Assembly: GCF_016718685.1 (NCBI RefSeq)
Contig: NZ_JADKCX010000152.1
Location: 1-10,137, forward strand
Direction of reading: 5' to 3'
From: Haliscomenobacter sp.
GTDB taxonomy: Bacteria > Bacteroidota > Bacteroidia > Chitinophagales > Saprospiraceae
Length of the DNA stretch: 10,137 nt
Below the pieces are notes generated by a model. The model worked only from the letters and a program-made list of their open reading frames with translations, was not told the origin of the DNA and did no database searches. Position 1 is the stretch's first letter. Each line of letters begins with the position of its first letter. Below, piece by piece: positions 7,204 through 10,137 of the stretch. The position numbers were made by a program, and so were the translations under genes.

Positions 7204-8269
7204 GATTTTTGGGGCTGTTTAAAAAAAACTGTATCCCTAAATCCACTCCCACGCGCATGGACTCCGTATCAAAGTTATACTTGAGGTTAGGGGCTAACTC
7301 TAGGGCAAGATTAGACGTGAAAAAACTGTTTAGACCCAGCGCAAGGCTGGCGCTTGAAGTACTACTTTGAAATTCCTGGCTATCAAGGGTTGTTTTAATT
7401 GCGTCGTAATGATACGCTCCGGCGAGGAACAACATCCGGTGTTTTAATGGAGTGAGGTAATACCTGAGTTGGGGGCTGATCCCAAGTATAGATGCATCAA
7501 AATTGGCGTTTCCGCTCAAGCTAAGATTGAGTGCTGCGCCTACGCCCATACGATCGGTGACAAAGTAGAGCAAATTCGGAGAGAGATTTAGCATGCTAAT
7601 ATTGGAGGTTCCCAATCTAGGAGAAGTAATCCCGAACCGAGCATTTACCATCGTCCCCCCAATCAACAAACTTCCCCTTTGCAAGTCAGGTAGCGCTGTT
7701 TTGCGCGTGCTCCTCATTTCTGGGTTGAGGTAAACATTGAGGCTGGTAAACAAACCAAATTGAGTATTCTTCCTAATTTGGAAATCGGGCTCTACTAACG
7801 CCAGGTAAGCATCTAATCCGATACCTGGAGCCAAAAAATGCGTCATACCCACGCCGGCATTAGCACCGGTGAAGCTCAAGTCACTTGAAGAGAATAGGTT
7901 CAATTGGGCATTTACAAAAAAGTGACTGTTCTTCGCCTGTGGATTGAGGTAGTACCGCACGAATGGCGCAGCACCAATTGCACTTCCACCAAAAATACTG
8001 GTTTTATCTAACAGGGATAAGGATAAACGACTTCCCACTAAAAGCCGACTGGAGAAAAAATAGCCAAACTCAGGGGAGATACTCAGTCCAAATAGACTTT
8101 CATTCGGGCTATATTCATTGGAATAGGACAGCCCGGCCAAGCCGTGTGCTACAGGTAAAGTACTTCCCGCATACCCACCAGTATACCAGGTGCCTTTACT
8201 GAGTTGCGCCTGTGCCCATAAAGGACAACACACCAACAGGACAAGTGAAAACAGTGTAAATCTTTTCAT
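7196..8269 (-). CDS. Outer-membrane beta-barrel protein with two tandem barrel units
   Basis: A 357-residue protein from the ATG at 8269 (MKRFTLFSLVLLVCCPLWAQAQ, a signal peptide cleaved near AQA-Q; the ATG at 8302 would add an unlikely 11-residue prefix). The mature part alternates short polar turns with amphipathic strands rich in Gly, Tyr, Phe and Leu and has no catalytic motif, typical of small Bacteroidota outer-membrane barrels. It is an internal duplication: unit 1 (about 23-185) and unit 2 (about 200-350) align as KGTWYTGG/RGSLLIGG, LSISPEFGYFFSSRLLVG/LNLSPNLLYFVTDRMGVG, FVRYYLNPQAKNSHFF/QLRYYLTPLKHRMLFL, and FTSLNVYLNP/DLGIQFFLNS. Each unit is about the size of an eight-stranded barrel. 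It is convergent with the GH5 gene. Function unknown; no frame lesion seen. Confidence 0.88.
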   Translation of the reverse strand: MKRFTLFSLVLLVCCPLWAQAQLSKGTWYTGGYAGSTLPVAHGLAGLSYSNEYSPNESLFGLSISPEFGYFFSSRLLVGSRLSLSLLDKTSIFGGSAIGAAPFVRYYLNPQAKNSHFFVNAQLNLFSSSDLSFTGANAGVGMTHFLAPGIGLDAYLALVEPDFQIRKNTQFGLFTSLNVYLNPEMRSTRKTALPDLQRGSLLIGGTMVNARFGITSPRLGTSNISMLNLSPNLLYFVTDRMGVGAALNLSLSGNANFDASILGISPQLRYYLTPLKHRMLFLAGAYHYDAIKTTLDSQEFQSSTSSASLALGLNSFFTSNLALELAPNLKYNFDTESMRVGVDLGIQFFLNSPKNRQ

Positions 8270-8359
8270 GATTGAATTGATTAAATTATCACATTTGCCC
8301 ATCAGCCCGGGCCTTTAACTTAAACCTCTAAATGACTGCAAATTGTTCGAATGGGTTGG

Positions 8360-8390
8360 AATATTTGTGTTTTGAAAAAACATAAATATT
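8360..8390. repeat. Long AT-rich palindrome in the intergenic region
   Basis: AATATTTGTGTTTT (8360-8373) and AAAACATAAATATT (8377-8390) form a 14-bp inverted repeat with a single G-T wobble and a 3-nt centre (GAA). It lies between the duplicated-barrel gene (start 8269, minus) and the plus-strand start at 8474. It could be an operator for a dimeric regulator or an RNA hairpin; no U-tract follows on either strand. Confidence 0.6.
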
Positions 8391-8414
8391 TCCTAAAGAC
8401 ATTTATCCCCTTGG

Positions 8415-8439
8415 TTTCTCAAAAGTCTTTATATTTTTG
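8415..8439 (+). promoter_or_regulatory. Promoter module copy 2 (AAAAGTCTTT + TATTTTTG)
   Basis: TTTCTC, AAAAGTCTTT, A, TATTTTTG (8432-8439) matches copy 1 at 3385-3409 at 23 of 25 positions and also ends exactly 34 nt before an ATG (8474). A TTG at 8411-8413 lies 18 nt before the -7 box, so this copy looks like a complete Bacteroidota promoter. Confidence 0.6.
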
Positions 8440-8473
8440 AATCGAAGTGATGTTTTTTCCCAAACTCAAAGCT

Positions 8474-8640
8474 ATGTCCGTCTTCAAAACTGCCTTTTAC
8501 TTCTATTGTAGCACTTTGACCTACAGCATTTCTGCAGGTACAGCCCAACCCAAACCCAATCCCAAAGTCAATACGAACGACTTAGCGCATCGACGCCGTG
8601 ATCAACGAATTTGTTCAGCAAAACGCCATTAATAATTTTC
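8474..8640 (+). pseudogene. Decayed 5' end of a secreted protein (possible serine-hydrolase-type N-terminus)
   Basis: The ATG at 8474 gives MSVFKTAFYFYCSTLTYSIS, a signal-peptide-like start, followed by AGTAQPKPNPKVNTNDLA. That frame then becomes basic and unprotein-like (HRRRDQRICSAKRH, stop at 8630-8632). One frame over, from 8589, the sequence reads IDAVINEFVQQNAINNF, which looks like the first helix of the mature domain in secreted beta-lactamase-type serine hydrolases. After about 8640 the plus strand is simply antisense to the alpha/beta hydrolase gene. So only about 55 codons of a former gene seem to remain, overlapping the 3' end of the convergent hydrolase by about 10 nt. A good promoter still precedes it. 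The family suggestion is weak, and a genuine short peptide cannot be excluded. Confidence 0.45.
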
Positions 8641-9578
8641 ATCTAACCAAGCCCACTTACTTCCCCAGGAAACCGGGCATGGTAGGTGTCTTTCAAAATG
8701 ACAAATTCCTTTTTGTTGCCGGGCACTGCATCATAAAGTTCCTTCACTTTATCTACCTCGAATAATTCATCTTTATCCCCTGTGCCCACCAAAACCGGAA
8801 TGTTCAATTGTTTGGGAAGGATCAACTCTTTGACATTCAGCATGGTTAAAAAACGCAAGGTGTACTTGAAATTGAACAGTGGATCACCGGTGCCAGTCAT
8901 GCCTTCGCGGTAGTATTCAACGACCTGCACGGAGGGACGGAAAATAGAACTGGACAGTATCCTGGCTTTTTCGAACAGGGTAGGGGGCGTTCGCACCCCT
9001 TTTTTGCCTTCATAGGCACCTGAAAGCAGAATTAGCCCTGAAATTTCAGTTGGAATTGCTTTGGTGACATAAATAGCCGCTGCTACACCCAGGCTATGTC
9101 CCAACACAACCACTTTGGGGTAACCCATTTTTTTAATGTACCTAATCGCTTCTGATAAATCCGCAAGCCAACGTTCTTTGTTGGGATAATCTGCTCGGTT
9201 GCCTCCGGATAAACCATGCCCTCGATAATCCAAACCAAAGGTCGTGTACCCGCCTTTTGAAATGGGGACACCCGCCATGTCATAGGCGCCGCTGTGGGCG
9301 GTAACCCCATGAAGAATCAATATGGCCAGGTCTTTTTTGGTCGAATCAATTGGATCAGGATTCCACCTGCGCAAAAACAGGGTTTCCCCATCAGAGGTCG
9401 TAATCTGATGATGTGCTCCACGGAATTCCCGCCTCATTATGGCTGCTTCCTCTGGCGAAATTCCCTTTTGCTTTACTTTTGATTTCATTGGCAGGAACGC
9501 CAAAACCAACCCAAGAAGTAAAATAACGGCGAGTAAGGAGAAAAGGATGTACAGGATCCTTTTGAATATTTTCTTCAT
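8629..9578 (-). CDS. Membrane-anchored alpha/beta hydrolase (monoacylglycerol lipase/lysophospholipase type), one-base frameshift near the C-terminus
   Basis: A serine hydrolase likely acting on acylglycerol or lysophospholipid esters at the membrane. I choose the ATG at 9578 (MKKIFKRILYILFSLLAVIL), the usual lead-in to a signal anchor; ATGs at 9584 and 9596 are alternatives. Numbering from 9596: TM segment about 14-36; oxyanion strand LILHGVTAHSG (93-103); DYRGHGLSGG; nucleophile elbow LGHSLG (Ser168); acid GTGDKDELF (Asp274); His306 in KDTYHARFP. The uncorrected frame ends in EVSGLG at 8643. Adding one C to the CC after the FP codons continues as WGSKWAWLDENY and stops at TAA 8629-8631, the normal family ending. 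It is divergent from the DUF1905/YdeI gene across about 75 nt. A -7-like TACCTTTA (9596-9603, minus strand) would suit the 9578 start. Confidence 0.88.
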
Positions 9579-9627
9579 GACCATGGCGTTTGACATAAAG
9601 GTATGGATAATTTATTTTCCCGTCCCT

Positions 9628-9635
9628 TATCTTTG
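9628..9635 (+). promoter_or_regulatory. Candidate -7 element (TATCTTTG) of the DUF1905/YdeI gene
   Basis: TATCTTTG matches TAnnTTTG exactly and ends 17 nt before the ATG at 9653, giving a leader of about 10 nt. The nearest upstream TTTG (9589-9592) is too far away to be its -33 partner. Confidence 0.45.
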
Positions 9636-9652
9636 CTCCAAATCCATCAACC

Positions 9653-10131
9653 ATGTCTTCTACTCCCCTCGTCGACAAACAATTTTAATCGAAAAAAGGG
9701 CCGCTCAAAGTGGGTTTGACATGAGCAATTGGACTTATGTAATCATTCCTGACATCCCTCCCGAATACAAAGCACGCGGTGGCACCATCCGGGTGCGCGG
9801 CTTCATTGATTCCTACGAGCTCAAACAGTACAACCTGTTGCCCATGAAAGACCAGCGGATGTTTTTGCCACTGAATGCGGCTGTGCGTAAAAAGATTGGC
9901 AAAAAAGAAGGGGATTACGTGCATGTGGTTTTGTTTCACGATGCTTCACCCGTCGTTGTGCCCGATGAGATTTGGGCCTGTTTGTTGGATGCACCCCAAG
10001 CACATCAATTTTTTTCATCCCTGTCGGAAAGCAATCAGAAATACTACATCGAATGGATCGAGGGTGCCAAAAAGATTGAAACCAAAGTGGAAAGAATTCA
10101 GAAGGCCATTGAGCGTTTAGAAAATGGCTGA
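9653..10131 (+). CDS. DUF1905 / YdeI (OmpD-associated, OmdA) family protein, one-base frameshift near the N-terminus
   Basis: A small soluble protein of unclear biochemical role; YdeI/OmdA-type domains are linked to envelope-stress and peptide resistance in enterobacteria, but this cannot be transferred safely. The ATG at 9653 reads MSSTPLVDKQF and then hits TAA. Adding one T to the TTTT run at 9683-9686 joins it to LIEKRAAQSGFDMSNWTYVI and gives a normal 159-residue protein; 'TPLVDKQFLIEK' is the usual family start. Residues about 25-95 form the DUF1905 barrel (SNWTYVIIPDIP, RVRGFIDSYELKQYNLLP, FLPLNAAVRKKIGKKEGDYV). Residues about 103-159 form the YdeI helical part (PDEIWACLLDAP, YYIEWIEGAKKIETKVERIQ). 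The stop is TGA 10129-10131. Without correction, translation could start only at the ATG at 9721 (MSNWTYVI). It is divergent from the hydrolase gene. Confidence 0.87.
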
Positions 10132-10137
10132 AATTTT

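Noticed and set aside
7029..7370. Plus-strand 113-codon frame after the GH5 gene
   Set aside because: It has no family pattern and mostly overlaps the antisense of the barrel gene's C-terminus.
9439..9652. Upstream extension of the DUF1905/YdeI frame to a start at 9439
   Set aside because: This stretch is antisense to the hydrolase N-terminus and reads as junk; the family start MSSTPLVDKQF at 9653 fits after a one-base correction.
1..10137. Defence island, CRISPR array, toxin-antitoxin pair or mobile element
   Set aside because: No repeat array, nuclease, transposase, recombinase or toxin/antitoxin motif was found on either strand.

Overview
The window looks like chromosomal DNA of a Bacteroidota bacterium, most likely a Saprospiraceae/Haliscomenobacter-like environmental lineage. 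The reasons are promoters with the Bacteroidota -7 consensus TAnnTTTG, almost no Shine-Dalgarno sequences, a large 'carboxypeptidase-regulatory + plug + OMP_b-brl_3' outer-membrane protein, secreted enzymes preceded by Ig/PKD-like domains, and moderate base composition (mid-40s % GC by eye). The species guess is inference. No tRNA, rRNA, IS element, CRISPR array or phage gene is visible.

Layout. (1) 1-1225, minus strand: the N-terminal part of a secreted clan GH-A glycoside hydrolase with two Ig-like domains. It runs off the window edge and carries two frameshifts. (2) 1385-2703, minus strand: a MarR-family repressor followed by a pirin-family cupin. The same 17-bp sequence lies just upstream of each start, which suggests a small autoregulated regulon. 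Divergent from marR is a DUF6714-like gene (2814-3311) with a textbook Bacteroidota promoter. (3) 3444-7028, plus strand: an 816-residue outer-membrane barrel protein, a GC-rich hairpin, then a GH5-like lipoprotein glycosidase interrupted by an in-frame TAA. (4) 7196-8269, minus strand: an outer-membrane beta-barrel protein built from two tandem copies of one barrel unit. (5) 8360-8640: a long AT-rich palindrome, a promoter module also found before the 816-residue gene, and the decayed 5' end of a secreted protein. (6) 8629-9578, minus strand: a membrane-anchored monoacylglycerol-lipase-type alpha/beta hydrolase, divergent from (7) 9653-10131, plus strand: a DUF1905/YdeI (OmpD-associated) family protein.

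A recurrent oddity is that five genes (the edge glycoside hydrolase, pirin, GH5, alpha/beta hydrolase and DUF1905/YdeI) each need a one-base correction or a stop-codon correction to read through their whole family domain. Several lesions fall in short homopolymers (GG, GGG, CC, TTTT). This could be uncorrected sequencing error or real gene decay; the sequence alone cannot decide. The four genes I find intact are marR, the DUF6714-like gene, the 816-residue barrel and the duplicated barrel.

I see no convincing novel multi-gene system such as a defence island. The most interesting signals are regulatory: the duplicated operator of the MarR/pirin pair, and a 25-bp promoter module placed exactly 34 nt before two unrelated start codons.
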